DNA of 64,000 bases from Calamus simplicifolius (Eukaryota; Streptophyta; Magnoliopsida; Arecales; Arecaceae): assembly GCA_900491605.1 (NCBI GenBank), contig UESW01004373.1, forward strand, positions 694,342 to 758,341, given 5' to 3'. A program made the position numbers and the translations under genes. A model generated the notes under the pieces. It saw only the letters and a list, made by a program, of their open reading frames with translations, was not told the DNA's origin and ran no database searches. Below are positions 1 to 13,155 of the stretch, piece by piece; position 1 is the stretch's first letter; each line of letters starts with the position of its first letter.

Positions 1-1830
1 TGACATCTGAGAAATAACATCGTGTAGGTCGATCCTCTGTGATGTAACCTCTTCCCAACCCATATGTAGAATGCTGGTGCAAATGTTAATGGCATATGTA
101 ATACGTCACCCTTACACGTCAGCATCAACATCATCGGAACGTGATCAGAAATAGATACTGTATCGGCTCTTTGGAAGGTGAATTGCCAGGTGTGTAATAC
201 GAGAATACCAATCCATATATCCTGGCATGCAATCTGATGGTCGGTCACCAGATGGCTCCTGCTCGCTCGGCTCAGTAGGTGATCCTTCCCCTCTCCCACA
301 TCTGATCATAGAAGACGTACCGGATGCGGTATGATGCTACTGTTGATCCTCTGCTGGCTCGCTCAGGGGCTAATGGCGCACGAGGGATCATCTGTATCCT
401 ACCGAACTATCGTGCAACCCTTTCAGAGTGATAGGGTTCTACGACATCCATGCATTTTAGGCATCCACTAAAGAATGCAATATTTAGGAAGGATGATCCT
501 CCCAAATATGACGATGGGGATCCCAAACTACCTGCAACAGATAAATCTAATCAGTTTAATAATATGTGGCAAATCATAGAAATATACAAATGCATGGTCT
601 AAGGTACATATCTTATCAGCCCTCAAAACGTCTAAGGACTCACGTAGAATCACTAAATGGTCCATCATGGTATGTGGTGGACTGCTAGAAATCCATCGGT
701 GCACACGGGACCTAGCATCAATATAATCCAGGGCTGGATGAGGAGTGAGAAATAAAAATGCTCATAAATCCATGCCTAGAGCAGCGTCATATATCCACTA
801 ATCTATCGAATGGATGCTCTAGACGCAATCCCCAACTGCCGATATAAATGAGCCAAGGCACCAGCATCCCAGGCATATGTGCTCACCCTATCCAGATCCC
901 GAAGTAGAGAAAGATAAGCTATAGGCACCCTCGTCCCGTTCTTATCAACAAAGAGTGTGCACCCTAACAAAAATAGCAAATACCCTCGCGCTGCACACTC
1001 TATCTTTGGTGGCTATCTCTATCAGATACAGCATGAAAATGACTCTTCAGCCACTCTAACCTCACAGACTGACCGCATAGTGATCGCATCTCCTGACACG
1101 CGTCTACCTGTGACACACCCAACAGCTCCACTAGTAGGTCCTTAGCATCCCGATCACTCATCCTATCACATACAGTGATACTAAGGCACCTATGATACTA
1201 ATCCCTAAATGGCGGCAATGTCATCCAACGTGATCGTCATCTCGCCAAAGGAAAGATGGAAGGTGTTCGTCTCGGGCTGCCATCTCTCTACGAAGCCCGA
1301 GACAAGAATCTTATCGGTGAACCGATAAGAGCAGTGCACTAGTTCAACCAGGCCCGACTGCTGAACTAATGCTCTGAACCTTCTATTCGATTGTCCTGAT
1401 GCCCACCACTGCCACTCACCTACCTTGGCAGCATGGTTCATGCACTTCAATAGGGCACGTTTCTTGTAAAATATAAATGGATAACATAAATAAATTATAT
1501 AACAGCATCGTAATAATGCATTAAAGAAAATACACTACAATAACAAACAAACAATACATGCTGCCTCTAAATGGAGGTTGCTATATGTGTTCTGAAACTA
1601 CTAAGGATAGACTCATCCTCTGGACCGCCTGGACAAGGCCCATCCGTTTCATCATCAACATCCATAGCTGAGATGTCCTTGTCTACTATCTCAACTGGGG
1701 GTGATAGTGCAACAGGAACCTCTGGTGTAACAAGAACCTCTGGTGCAACAGAAACCTCTAGCTTAGCAGTCTGCCATGACGTCTGCTATGGGTCTAACTC
1801 GTGAGAGACCAGCATCCATATCTGAAACAT
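1..1830 (-). pseudogene. Plant mobile domain (PMD, aminotransferase-like / MAIN-like) pseudogene
   Basis: Read on the minus strand, this matches the PMD family (MAIN/MAIL proteins and transposon-borne relatives). The N-terminal exon (about 1830-1571) holds an acidic linker ending in GGPEDESILSSFRTHIA. An intron follows (about 1560-1470, acceptor TTTTACAAG), then an exon with LKCMNHAAKVGEWQWW and WQPETNTFHLSFGEMT (1469-1205). After a one-base frameshift near 1205 I can follow DLLVELLGV, then LFLLGCTLFVDKNGTRVP and YAWDAGALAHLYRQLG (about 800-1000), AWIYEHF, and finally ERVAR-stop-FGRIQMIPR (about 365-445). A probable intron acceptor (TTGCAG) lies near 535. Stops interrupt at least four places (CAG or TGG changed to TAG) and there are several frameshifts, so it is not functional. 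The C-terminal side runs off the window. PMDs are often carried by MULE and gypsy elements; MuDR debris lies beyond the Athila insertion. Family call is secure, exact exon borders are not. Confidence 0.82.
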
Positions 1831-2785
1831 GCTATTAATTAGCATTAATACGCAAGATTAAAATATAAAAATTAAAAAATATTCAAATTTATTCTCGAAA
1901 AACTTAACTATACTGATTTATAATCAATTTAAAAATTTTACTAATTATAAATTTTTTTAAACTACTTATATAAAAGTACTTATATAATAAATTTAAATTT
2001 ATTAAAAAAATTAAAATCGTAACTCCTTGGACTGGGGCTTTGCCGGAGGGGGCGAGGGGATGAAGGGGGACTAGAGGGAGGGATGGAGGGGGGGGAGACG
2101 AGGCAACGAAGGCGAGGAGGAGGCCGCAGGGGAGGGAGGGGGTTGGAGCCAAGGGAGGCAAGGGAATCGAGGTGGTGGGTTTAGGAAACCTACGTCGCTA
2201 GTTGCTGGCGGTGCCAGGGAAGGAGCTACTGTGCTGGGAAAGAAGCTGCCGGGGATGCTGCTCAGTGCCGGGGAAGAAGATCACCGGGACGAGGCTTGCT
2301 GGTGCCTGGGAAGGAGCAGGGAGAGGGAGAAGATGGATCGGACGGTATGGGTGTGCGACTGATTTGGGAGGAGGGAGGGGGTGCATAAAGGGTAGTTTAG
2401 GAATATCAATTTTTAGGGGTTTGCATAAAGTAATTTGAGGGGTGTAGAGAGTAAAAAAAAATTATAGGGGGGGCATGAGCAAACAGAGCAGTGCAAATAG
2501 AAATTCCCGCTAGCATGGAGCCTGGTCCAGGCTTAAATAAGGAGACCCTAGCACTAGCATCTTTGGACCCCATATGGTTCTCTGGGCTTCACACCACAGC
2601 CAGCAATTACTGTCAAAAATTGTTAAATAGAACAGGTAATCTGACTATTGACTAGAGTGAGCCATGTAAGGCTCAGCTCACGCCAAGATCCTGGTTTAAT
2701 TTGGATGTTATTATCTTTTTTCCCAGGAAAACATAAAAAAAGAAGAAAAAAAAAGAAGGAAAGCACCCATTATCGGCAAAGGAAG
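1831..2785. other. Non-coding: AT-rich then G-rich purine stretch
   Basis: From 1840 to 2010 the DNA is AT-rich. From about 2030 to 2380 it is strongly G-rich on the plus strand, with imperfect GGAGGG/GGGGAAG runs and recurrent 'gtgccggggaag' units. Short ORFs on both strands here are low complexity and match nothing I recognise. The stretch 2380-2480 (AT-rich with a poly-A run) resembles the edge of a small DNA transposon, but I find no convincing terminal inverted repeats. The end (2786-2790, CCCTT) is the left target-site duplication of the Athila element. Confidence 0.5.
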
Positions 2786-2790
2786 CCCTT

Positions 2791-4102
2791 TGTGCGTGTC
2801 GTAGCGCAACGATTAAAACACCTTAATTTCACTAATAGAATAGCGAGAATAAGGGATCGAATCCACAGGGACTTTAGCGATTATCTTGAAATAAATTTAT
2901 AAATTTAAATAAATAGATAATTAGTAGTGAAAAATAATTAAGATATGATCTATCTTATAAGAGCACGACCCGTACCCGTAGATCACGGCCCGTCCCTTTT
3001 AAGAATAGATCAGTCAAAATTATTTCACTTAAATAGAATTCAATAAAAATTAAACATGAATAAAAGTTTTATTTCAATAACATCCAAGAGTGCATATTAA
3101 AATCTAAAATTAAAAAGTTTTATTTTCTGACATTAAGAAGGCAACAAGAAAGCAACAAATTCTTCTGAACCAAACCGAAGACAGGCTGAACCGGGCTGAA
3201 GACAGGCTGAACCGGGCCAAACCGGGCTGAACCAAGCCAGGCTGAACCAGATCAAAGACGGGCTGAACCGGGCCCTCTGTTCTTCCTCTGCCTCCAAGCC
3301 ACGAACTCTTCCTGGGAACAAAGCAGCCTCCACGGATACGGACAGAGTCTCCAAGAAGAACCACGAACGGCCGAGCCTCCAAGAAGAACGCCCACGAGCG
3401 ACCGCCTGAGAACTCCCCACTAGCTCCTGGGAACAGAGCAACCTCCACGAAATCTCCAATGCCCACGGACGCAGAACAAAACTCTCCACGAATCCCACGA
3501 CGCAGAGCCTCCAGACGGACGCTGGGAACACGAACGGCTCTTGGGGACTCCCAATGGCTCCTGGAACCTGGGAACAGCCGCCTCCCCCCTCTGCCTCCTC
3601 TTTGCTGCTATTTGTAGAGGCCCAGACGCGGAGAAGACGCTCCATGTTTCCATATCAGACGCCCGGATGCAGAGATGACGCGAACGCGGAGAAATCCTAG
3701 AAAGATCGCGGACGAAATCAAAATTCCTTCCATCTGAAGTTTATTCTTCCAATTTGAGAATTTCCAATCCAATTTATTTCTTGATTGGTGGAGAATGATT
3801 GAATTGGAAGAGGAGAAGAATCGGAGAAAAAAAAAAGAAAATTGTGTGAAAAGACGATGAACTCGGCAGTTGGTGCCGACTTTGCTTTGAATGCATGCAA
3901 AAACAGATAAATCATTGTAAAATTAATTCCGAACTCATTTAAAGTCCGATTTAAGTGCGTTTGCGTTGTTAAACTCCTAAAATCGAGCTCTTTAAGTTGA
4001 TGGGCTTTACCTAAAATATTATATAAAATATTAAATATTAAATAATAAAAGTAATTTGATTATTAATTAATATGTTTATTATGATTATTTGTGTGTTTAT
4101 CA
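2791..4102 (-). repeat. Athila 3' LTR (left copy)
   Basis: 1312 bp with TG...CA ends, aligning along its length with 11657-12963 apart from scattered substitutions and small indels. The first bases differ (TGTGCGTGTCG against TGTGTCG). It contains short tandem copies of 'gggctgaagacaggctgaac' at 3180-3270, present in both LTRs. Next to its inner edge is the purine tract (minus-strand TTGGGGGGAG). Confidence 0.92.
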
Positions 4103-4117
4103 CTCCCCCCAACTTGA
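4103..4117 (-). other. Polypurine tract of the Athila element
   Basis: Plus-strand 'ctccccccaacttg', i.e. CAAGTTGGGGGGAG on the coding strand, directly abuts the inner edge of the 3' LTR. This is where the plus-strand primer of an LTR retrotransposon is expected. Confidence 0.8.
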
Positions 4118-5168
4118 ATCTTACTCGTCCTCGAGTAAATAAGAAATTTAGAAATATGTACCAAGCTAGTCCAAGAATTGATAGTTATCTTACAGTTCTA
4201 AAAAAATTTCTGGTTAGATCATAAGGGAGGTACTTCATTGGATTATTAAGTTTACCCATTAGTGATAAGTGTAGTCCATAAGAATTTATAGAAGTCTTTC
4301 TTCACCAACTTTTCACTTCTCTGATTAAGTCTTCTAACTTAATTTGGGTTGGGTGTGTCTTTTGTAATTTAGTTCCCTTATTTATTTATTTATTTATGTG
4401 TAAAGTCAGTGCAATGTCCTAACCCCTTGCTTTCTAATTAACCCTTGTAGCGAGCTTTAGGCCAATGGCTCCCAAACCAATTGGTTTTAGGGCATTAGGT
4501 GTAAAACACCCCTCGGACTTACTGACTCGAGTCAAAAAGGCTTTAGGTAGGACTGACTCTACTTAGGTTCTTTTACATTCTCACCTTTTTACGCGAACAA
4601 CATCACTTTCTTAGGTGACGGGGCCCGGTTACTCAGTGAAAGATGCTAAGAACCTAATTTATTAACTTTAAGAGAGATTTTTTTCTCTCTTCTTTTTTGA
4701 ATAACATTTTCACCCATACCCTTATTAAGTAGATTGTACTATTAAGATCAGTGGTCAGGAGGGTCTGAAATTATTCTAAAAATTTTTCTGGGCTAAACCC
4801 TACCTTTTATTAGGTTTTTCTTAATAATTTATTCCTTAGTATCTCAAAAATAATCTAACCATTAATTCATTAATAGACTGCTTGATTAACTTCAAATCGA
4901 GACAGAATTTGGTACACACATCTGATTATAGTTTTACTCGAGGATTTACTTATTCTTTCCCCCCAACTTAATTTCCATTGTCCCTAATGGAAGAAAAACT
5001 GGTCAGAGTATTTGAAGGTTGGAGTTTCATTGTTGCCATCTTCTTTCAATCTACTTCTGTTGCTCTTCTCTGGTCATACTAAAAGAACAGAAAGTTAAAA
5101 ATAACTAATAAACTGGGTTGCCTCCCAAGAGCGCTAAGTTTAAAGTCTTCAGCCAGACTGTGCTACTA
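4118..5168 (-). other. Athila post-integrase region without env-like ORF
   Basis: About 1.05 kb between the integrase C-terminus and the polypurine tract. No reading frame of useful length on either strand. On the plus strand the text 'gggttgcctcccaagagcgc' (about 5115) is a sequence I associate with the 3' region of Athila relatives. The stretch is otherwise AT-rich with T-runs. An env-like gene is missing or too decayed to see. Confidence 0.7.
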
Positions 5169-8100
5169 TTATGATAGTGTTGGGTTCACAAGATCAATTG
5201 ATTCAACAACTTCTCCATCATTAATTTCTTCTATATATGGTTTCAAACGTTGGCCATTTACTTTGAATGTATTTCCCTGCTTGGGGTCTTTAAGCTCTAC
5301 AGCTCCATGGGAAATACTTGAGTTACTATAAAAGGTCCATTCCATCGTGAACGAAGTTTTCCAGGGAAAAAATGTAATCTTGAATTGTAAAGCCATACTT
5401 TTTGATTTGGTTCAAAAGTTTTTCTACTAATAAATTTGTCATGATATGCTTTGGTTCGTTCTTTATAAATTTTTGAGCTCTCATATGCATCATTTCGTAG
5501 CTCTTCTAACTCATTCAATTGAGTTTTTTAACACCTGCATTTTTATATCATAATTAAATTGCTTGATGGCCCAAAATGCACGATGTTCTAATTCTACAGG
5601 TAAATGGCAGGCTTTTCCAAATACGAGCCTGTAAGGAGACATTCCTATGGGAGTTTTAAATGCAGTACGATAAGCCCATAATGCATCATCCAAACGTTCT
5701 GACCAATCTTTCCTATCAGGTCTCACCGTTTTTCAAGGATATGTTTAATTTCTCTATTTGATATTTCAACTTGGCCACTAGTTTGGGGATGATAAGGTGT
5801 AGCTACCTTATGAGTAATTCCATATTTGTTCATTAATCCTTCAAAGTGTCTATTCGTGAAATGTGTACCCCCATCACTAATTATAGCCCTTGGGCATCCA
5901 AAACGACTAAGGATATTATGCTGAATAAACTTGATTACAACTTTATGGTCATTGGTTCGAGTTGCCATGGCTTCAATCCATTTTGACACATAATCAACTG
6001 CCACTAGAATGTATTCGAATCCAAAAGAGGAAGGAAATGGGCCCATAAAATCAATACCCCATACATCAAAAATTTCTACAACCAAGATAGGGTTTAGGGG
6101 CATCATGTCTTTTCGAGATATATTTCCTGTTTGTTGACATTGGAGACAATTACGCTAAATTCATGTGCATCTTTAAAAAGAGTTGGCCAATAAAACCCAC
6201 TTTGCAGTACCTTTGCTGCAGTTTTCTTTCCACTAAAATGTCCTCCACAGGCAAGAGAATGACAGAAGTTAAGTATACTTTTGAATTCACTTTCGGGACA
6301 CATCGCCTAATCACCTGATCTGAACAGTACTTAAATAATTCAGGGTCTTCCCAAAAGTAATATTTGATTTGTGAGAAAAATCTATCTTTTTTCTTGTTTT
6401 GTCCAGTGGGAAGGTACTTTTCTGTTGCCAAATAATTCACAATGTGGGCAAACCAGGGAAGACTGCTATGGGAAATTAAGAATATTGCTCATCAGGGAAC
6501 CTATCTCTGATTATTTCTTTATTGTATTCCACTGAGATCCTAGAGATATGATCTGCTATATTTTTCAGAACCCTTCTTATCTAAGATTTCTAGATCAAAT
6601 TCTTGTAGTAGAAGGATCCATCTAATCAGTCTGGGTTTTGTATCCTTTTTTGATAAAGATGCCTCAACGCTGCATGATCTGAATAAACTAAAACCTTAGA
6701 CCCTAACAGATATGATCTAAACTTTTCTAGGGCAAACACAACTGCTAGTAATTCTTTTTCAGTGGTAGTATAGTTCATTTGTGCATCTGAAAGAGTTTTG
6801 CTAGCATAATAAATTACATGGGGTTCTCGATTGAGTTTCTGTCCTAGAACTGCCCCTACAGCATAATCAGAAGCATCACACATGATTTCGAAAGGTATGG
6901 TCCAATCTGGGGGCTTGATAATTGGTGCAGTGGTCAAAGCAGTTCGAAGGATGTTATAGGCTGTTAGACAATCTTATCAAAATTAAAAGAACTATCTTGG
7001 TCAACAAATTACACAATGGTCGAGAAATTTTACTGAAATCTTTGATGAAGCGTCTATAAAAACCAGCATGACCAAGGAAAGATCGTACTTGTTTAACTGA
7101 GGTTGGGGGTGGTAGATTTGAGATCAATTCAACCTTGGCTTTATCAACCTCAATACCTCGCTCTGAAACAATGTGTCCGAGCACAATTCCCTCACGAACC
7201 ATAAAATGGCTCTTCTCCCAACTTAGGACTAAATTCATTTCCATACATCGTTTCAGTACCTTAGTCAAGTTCTCGAGGCAGCTATCAAATGATGCACCAA
7301 AAACTGAAAAATCATCCATAAATACTTCCAAAAATTGACCAATCATATCAGAAAATATGGCCAACATACATCGTTGAAAAGTGGCTGGTGCATTACAAAG
7401 ACCAAATGGCATGCGTCTAAAGGCAAATGTTCCAAAGGGACAAGTGAAGGTGGTCTTTTCTTGATCTGCAGGAAATACTGGGACTTGATTGTATCCTGAA
7501 TATCCATCTAAGAAACAAAAGAAACTTTGTCCCGCTAGCCGTTCTAGAATTTGATCGATAAAAGGCAAAGGAAAGTGGTCTTTCTAGTCACGGCATTCAA
7601 CTTTCGATAATCTATACACACTCTCCAACTAGTTGATGTGCGAGTAGGAATTGATTCGCCCTTTTCATTTTTAATCACGGTAATACCCGATTTTTTAGGT
7701 ACTACTTGGATTGGACTGACCCATTGGCTATCTGAAATTGGATAAATGATACCAGCATCAAGCCATTTTACTACTTCTTTCTTAACAACATCCCTCATGT
7801 TTGGATTTAGCCTTCGTTGCATGTCTCTATGTGGTTTGGCTTCAATTTCACTATGAATGTGGTGCATGCAAACGGAAGGGTCAATTCCCTTAAGATCAGC
7901 TATTGTCCATCCAATTGCCTCTTTATGTTCTTTAAGTACATCTACCAATTTATCTTCTTGCTCAGAGGTTAGGGTAGATGCAATGATTACTGGAAGGGTA
8001 TCATTGGGTCCAAGGAATGAATATTTTAAGTTATCTGGAAGAGGTTTCAATTCTAGTTGGGGTGGTTCTTCCAAGGATGGTATTAAAGGACTTGGTTTAG

Positions 8101-8760
8101 TTGGAAGTGGTTCATATTTTATAGTCCAAGGAGGGATGGTGTCGAACTTAGGTGGTTCTAATAACATGTTTATCTCTTTGGTATACTCATCAATATCAAA
8201 GTCATCTATTCCAAAATGTGTAAGACATGTTTGTAAAGGATCCGAATCAATCAAACTTTGGAATTTCTTATCTACTACTTCCTCTATCATGTTTACTTCA
8301 TTTAAATCATACACAGGTGGTCCTTGGGAAGCATTAAAAATATTTAATCTCATCTTCTTGTTTCCAAAAGATACATCCATCACACCTGTTCTACAATTTA
8401 TACATGCATTAGCAGTAGCTAGAAAAGGTCTTCCAAGGATGATGGGAATTTGGTTAGGATTACCGCTAGATTCCATATCTAACACAAGGAAGTCGACAGG
8501 AAAATAGAATTCATCTACCTTTACTAATACATCTTCCAATATTCCACGAGGTTCTTTGACTGATCTATCTGCCAATTGTAGTGTTACTGTAGTGGGTTTT
8601 AATTCTCCAAATCCGAATAACTTCATACACTGAACTTGGGAGAAGGTTTACACTCGCACCCAAATCTAATAATGCTTTCTTGATTGTGAAGTTTCCTATG
8701 ACACATGATATAATCGGGGTACCAGGATCTTTTAGTTTGGTGGGGTTATTTGCTGAACAA
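5169..8760 (-). pseudogene. Athila pol (protease, reverse transcriptase, RNase H, integrase), frameshifted
   Basis: Minus-strand polyprotein remains. Protease: LLDLGASVNLLP around 8660-8690, then a frameshift near 8633, with ILGRPFLATANA further on. Reverse transcriptase: WVSPIQVVPKK and WRVCIDYRKLNAVTRK (to 7544), frameshift, then FLDGYSGYNQ, MPFGLCNAPATFQRCM and the catalytic FMDDFSVFG (7568-6954). RNase H: CDASDYAVGAVLG, TTTEKELLAVV, YSDHAALRHL (6937-6626). Integrase: the HHCC finger is split between frames (HSLACGGHFSGKKTA, then NCLQCQQTG near 6130), followed by the core with VWGIDFMGPF, ISDGGTHF and TSGQVEISNRE, supplying the D, D and E residues (6106-5723). The C-terminal part continues to 5169 through two more frame changes. 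Catalytic residues survive, but at least six frame breaks make it a pseudogene. Confidence 0.9.
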
Positions 8761-10425
8761 CTGAGCTGACTTGCTCAGTCAAATGGATCTTTTTTGGTAT
8801 TTGTGACTTTGCTTTCCGTTTTTGTGTGCATAGATCCTTCAAAAATTTGGCATAAGCTGGAACTTGCTTGATAGCATCGAGAAGAGGTAAGTTTATTTGG
8901 ACTTGCTTAAATAACTCAAGCATCTCATTCATTTTTATATTCTTCTTATCTGAAGACAAAGGAGATTCTAAAGCACTAGGGAATGGGGCTTTAGGTGTGA
9001 TTGCTTGATCATTGAATTCCTTTTCTTCTTCATTTCTTCTCTTTTCTGGTTTAGCCACTTCTAATTTCTGGGTTGGTTCAGGTGGGTTCAATGTTTTTCC
9101 ACTTCTTAGAGTCATGACTGATTTAGCATGTTCTGGAATTTGTCAGGACTATTGGAACCTCAGCCATGAATTGTCCTTTCGGGTTATCGATAGGCTGACT
9201 AGGTAACTTACCCTCCTCCCTTCTACTGAATGCTGTGGCTAATTGACCTATCTGAGTTTCTAGTTTTGCAATAGATTGTGTGTGGGAGTGAAGGATTTGA
9301 GTATTCATTTCTAGCCCTTTCAATGCTTGTAACACTTTGTCTTCGAAAGTAGGATGATTATTTGGTGGAGGTTGTGGGATGTTTGGATATTGTGAATATG
9401 GCATGCTTCTAAAATTGGTTTCTTGATAATTAGGTCTGATTGATGAATTGGTTATAGGTTGAGGTTTCCAAAAAAATTTGGGTGATTTCGCCAGCCAGGA
9501 TTGTAAGTATTTGCATATGATCATTTCCTGTTCTAGGAGCCAATCGGGTTTGGGCTTGGTGGGCTTGCTCTTGAACAAGTTCAGAAATTGGTATGCAGCT
9601 GGACATTCACCTATAGAATGGGTTGGACTCGAACAAATTATGCAGACCTCATGTAATTGAGTAGATGGGGAAGAGATGTTTCCAACTTGTAGAATTTGGT
9701 CAAGTTTATGGATAATTCATCTACCTTAGTATAGATATCTGTAAAATGACCTAATTCATATATTTCACCTCTTTTAGGTCCTATGGGAGGGTCTCGACGA
9801 GCAACTGACATGATGTAATGAATTCTCACTTAATGTCTCAAAGAGTTGCCAAGCTTCATGTTTATTTTTTAACATAAATGTTCACCACATGAAGCATCAA
9901 CCATTTGCCGATGCTTTTCTGATAAACCATCATAAAAGCACTAACAGTTGCCATTTGGGTATGGCATGATATGGACATTTTCTAATCAGTTCTTTAAATC
10001 TCTCCCATGTCTCATGAAACATCTCTCCATCTGTCTGGAAAAAACTTGTTATGGCTTTTCTAATTTGATTCATTTTTCCTATAGGAAAATATTTCTTAAG
10101 AAACTCTCTTTGAAGATGATCCCAAGTTGAAATTATAATAGTGTCTAGTGAATTTAACCAATACTTGGCTCTATCTTTTAGGGAAAAAGGGAATAACTTA
10201 AGCCTAAGTGCATCGTCGGAGAAATTTTGAATCTTGACAGTAGAGCAAATTTTCAAAATTCATCTAAGTGTTTGTAGGGATCCTCATTTGTAAGTCCATA
10301 GAAAGATGGTAACATTTGGATTACACTTGACTTAATTTCGTATTGGACAGCCTCCACTGGAGGCACTTGAATGCAGGAAGAGTTTTTAACTGTCGTGGTG
10401 GATCATTTTCGTTATTAGGATCCAT
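8732..10425 (-). pseudogene. Athila gag, frameshifted
   Basis: Structural (capsid-like) polyprotein remains. The likely start is the ATG at 10425 (MDPNNENDPPRQLK). A shift follows, then IQMLPSFYGLTNEDPYKHLDEF and, after another break near 10257, the gag core with LFPFSLKDRAKYWLNS and EFLKKYFPIGK. A middle part (9829-9638) and a glutamine/proline-rich C-terminal part (9578-9123) lie in other frames. The last segment (9115-8732, starting MTLRSGK) contains LPLLDAIKQVPAYAKFLKD, the usual linker into the protease in this lineage. At least four frame breaks. No CCHC knuckle is evident in what I can read. Confidence 0.86.
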
Positions 10426-11632
10426 AATTCTGAGTCTGTTTGCTAAAAGTTCTTTCTATCTCAGATCTAAGGGTATAAGGTTGGGTTGCAACGATCGGCG
10501 ACCAAGCATACATCCTACCAATGACTCTAAAGCAAGCAGTAATTCAATTTATTATTATTATTATTATTATTATTATATTATAGAGAGAAAAAGAATATTC
10601 TAAAGAAAATATCCTAAAAGATTCCTAGAACTAAGAGCAATGAATAATTTAATTAGGTTTTAATAATTCTTAGCAATCAAGTTAACAAACATTAGACTCT
10701 CTATTCTAGGTTTATCCTAGATCTAGACAGCTCCTAACTTCCAAGACCGCCTTGGAGCCCTCCAAGTCAAAAATTAGCCGATTAACTAGCCAGTTAAGGG
10801 TAAGGTCAGTGGGGGTCCCCTCATTGCTTACTAGGTAAGCGAACGGAACCAATTAAGTAACACTTTCCTTTCCTTTTCTAAACACCAATTAAGCAGTAAT
10901 CTCGATCCGGTCCAACTCTTTTGGTGCCTTGTCCTACTGAGCTTGAGTTCCTTAGGGGCTGACGTCTAGTTAATTTTAGAGTTAAAGGTTTGGGTTAATG
11001 CAAAATAAAGGATGTGGTTTGTGGGCCAAGGAAGGGCGATGAAATCCCCACCTTATCTTGATTAGGGGTTTGTGCCCTTAAAGTTAATTATAAAATGCTA
11101 TGCAACAAGCAGATGTCCAGCTCTTGAAATTATCAAACAAAATTAATCTAATTACTTTTTTTAAAGATTTTTGTGATTAGGTTTTTAATTTTCTAATAAA
11201 TTATGAGATGTCAATGGAAGAATTTTGAGTTTTGCAGAAAATAAATTTACCTAAGTCAATCTAAGCATAGAAATAAAATAATTATTTTTTATATATTTTA
11301 TTTTTTTTTATATAGTTTTTTTTTTTTTTTTTAAATTAATTATATTTTATGGAAGGTGTCTTAGGGTTTTCTTTCAGGTTCTTTAAGGTAAGTTGATTAA
11401 AAAAAATTTTGATTAGGTTAAAAGTGGATTTGTGACAAGAAGGAAAGTAATAAATTTTTTTTATGTTAAAAAGAAAATACAAAATTCTAATAATTAAGGT
11501 AACAAAAATAATAAAGAGACAATAACTATTCAAAAATTAAAAATAAGAATAAAAGTAAGAGAAAATTAATCTAATTTTTTATTTATTTTTATTTTTTATA
11601 ATTTTATTTTTTTCAAAATAATACACTTAAGT
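10426..11632 (-). other. Athila 5' leader (untranslated)
   Basis: Between the primer-binding site and gag, as usual for a long Athila leader. It holds an (ATT)n microsatellite at about 10548-10577, a poly-T/AT-rich block at 11280-11340 and no coherent ORF. Confidence 0.65.
10548..10577. repeat. (ATT)n microsatellite
   Basis: About ten uninterrupted ATT units inside the Athila leader. Confidence 0.9.
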
Positions 11633-11652
11633 CTCCGGCAACGCACCAAAAT
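11633..11652 (-). other. Athila primer-binding site
   Basis: On the coding strand the sequence just inside the 5' LTR reads TTTTGGTGCGTTGCCGGAGA. It resembles the tRNA-Asp-type binding site TGGCGCCGTTGCCGGGGA known from Athila relatives, with substitutions, and lies a few bases from the LTR edge. Confidence 0.65.
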
Positions 11653-11656
11653 CTGA

Positions 11657-12963
11657 TGTGTCGTAGCGCAATGATTAAAATACCTTAATTTTACTAATAG
11701 AATAGCGAGAATAAGGGATCAAATCCACATGAACTTTAGCGGTTATCTTGAAATAAATTTATAAATTTAAATAAATAGATAATTAGTAGTGAAAAATAAT
11801 TAAGATATGATCTATCTTATAAGAGCACGGTCGTACCCGTAGATCACGGCCCGTCCCTTTTAAGAATAGATCAGTCAAGAATTATTTCCACTTAAATAGA
11901 ATTCAATAAAAATTAAACATGAATAAAAGTTTTATTTCAATAACATCCAAGAGTGCATATTAAAATCTAAAATTGAAGAGTTTTATTTTCTGACATTAAG
12001 AAGGCAACAAGAAAGCAACAAATTCTTTTGAACCAAACCGAAGATAGGCTGAACCGGGCTGAAGACAGGCTGAACCGAGCCAAATCGGGCTGAACCAAGC
12101 CAGGCTAAACTAGATCAAAGACAGCTGAACCGGGCCCTCTGTTCTTCCTCTGCCTCCAAGCCATGAACTCTTCCTGGGAACAAAGCAGCCTCCATGGATA
12201 CGGACAAAGTCTCCAAGAAGAACGCCCACGAACGGCCGAGCCTCCAAGAAGAACGCCCACTAACGGTCGCCTGAGAACTCCTAACTGGCTCCTGGGAACA
12301 GAGCAGCCCCCATGAAATCTCCAATGCCCACGGACGTAGAACAAACTCTCCATGAATCCCATGGACACGGAACAGAGCCTTTAGATGGACGCTGGGAACT
12401 CACGAACGACTCTTGGGGACTCTCAATGGCTCCAGGTACCTAGGAACAGCTGCCTCCCCCCTCTGCCTCCTCTTTGCTGCTATTTGTAGAGGCCCAGACG
12501 CGAAGAAGATGCTCCCTGTTTCCATATCAGACGCTTGGATGCAGAGACAACGCGGACGCAGAGAAATCCCGAAAAGATCACGGACGGAATCAAAATTCCT
12601 TCCATCTGAAGTTTATTCTTTTAATTTAGAATTTCCAATCTAATTTATTGGGAACGATTGAATTGGAAGAGGAGAAGAATCGGGAAAAAAAAAAAAAATT
12701 CGTGTGAAAAGACGATGAACTCGGCATTTGGTGCCGACTTTGCTTTGAGATGCGTGCAGAAGCAGATAAATCATTGTAAAATCAATTCGAACTCATTTTA
12801 AGTCCGATTTGAGTGTCGTTTGTGTCGTTGGACTCCTAAAATTAGCTATTTAAGTTTATGGGTTTTACCTACAAATATTATATAAAATAATTAAATATTA
12901 AATAATAAAAGTAATTTGACCTCTTAATTAATATGTTTATTATGATTATTTGTGCGTTTATCA
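11657..12963 (-). repeat. Athila 5' LTR (right copy)
   Basis: 1307 bp, partner of 2791-4102, ending in ...TTTATCA followed by the CCCTT target duplication. Differences from the left copy are substitutions and a few short deletions (for example near 12650), consistent with an old insertion. Confidence 0.92.
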
Positions 12964-13029
12964 CCCTTCTTGATGGTTTGCCAGCTTGGAGCCAAGCTAT
13001 AAGAGTTTAGTGGGTTGGATGAATCTAAT

Positions 13030-13155
13030 GCGAATGAAAAAAGTCTTGCTGCACTGCATGCGATGCTAAAGAAACTCTATCGACGTAGTGATTAATGCGC
13101 GCGCATATGCCATGCGCCAATCGCCACGCTCGATGCAGCAAGACTTTTCATGCGA
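13030..13155. repeat. Imperfect inverted repeat (hairpin)
   Basis: Left arm ATGAAAAAAGTCTTGCTGCA (about 13034-13053) pairs with the complement of TGCAGCAAGACTTTTCAT (about 13134-13151). The roughly 80-bp spacer is rich in 'gcgcgcgcatatgc' alternations. It could be the remnant of a foldback/MITE element; no TSD found. Confidence 0.6.

Larger units (their letters stand above)
2791..12963 (-). mobile_element. Athila-type Ty3/gypsy LTR retrotransposon, full-length but decayed
   Basis: A 10.2-kb element bounded by direct LTRs and flanked by the perfect 5-bp duplication CCCTT (2786-2790 and 12964-12968). Transcription runs on the minus strand: 5' LTR at right, primer-binding site, gag, protease, reverse transcriptase, RNase H, integrase, about 1 kb of non-coding DNA, polypurine tract, then 3' LTR at left. 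Lineage is called from the DLGAS protease site, the gag motif LFPFSLKDRAKYWLNS and the reverse transcriptase motif FMDDFSVFG, all usual in Athila. The env-like ORF that many Athila elements carry between integrase and 3' LTR is not visible. Several frameshifts and stops break every domain, so it is not autonomous. Confidence 0.93.
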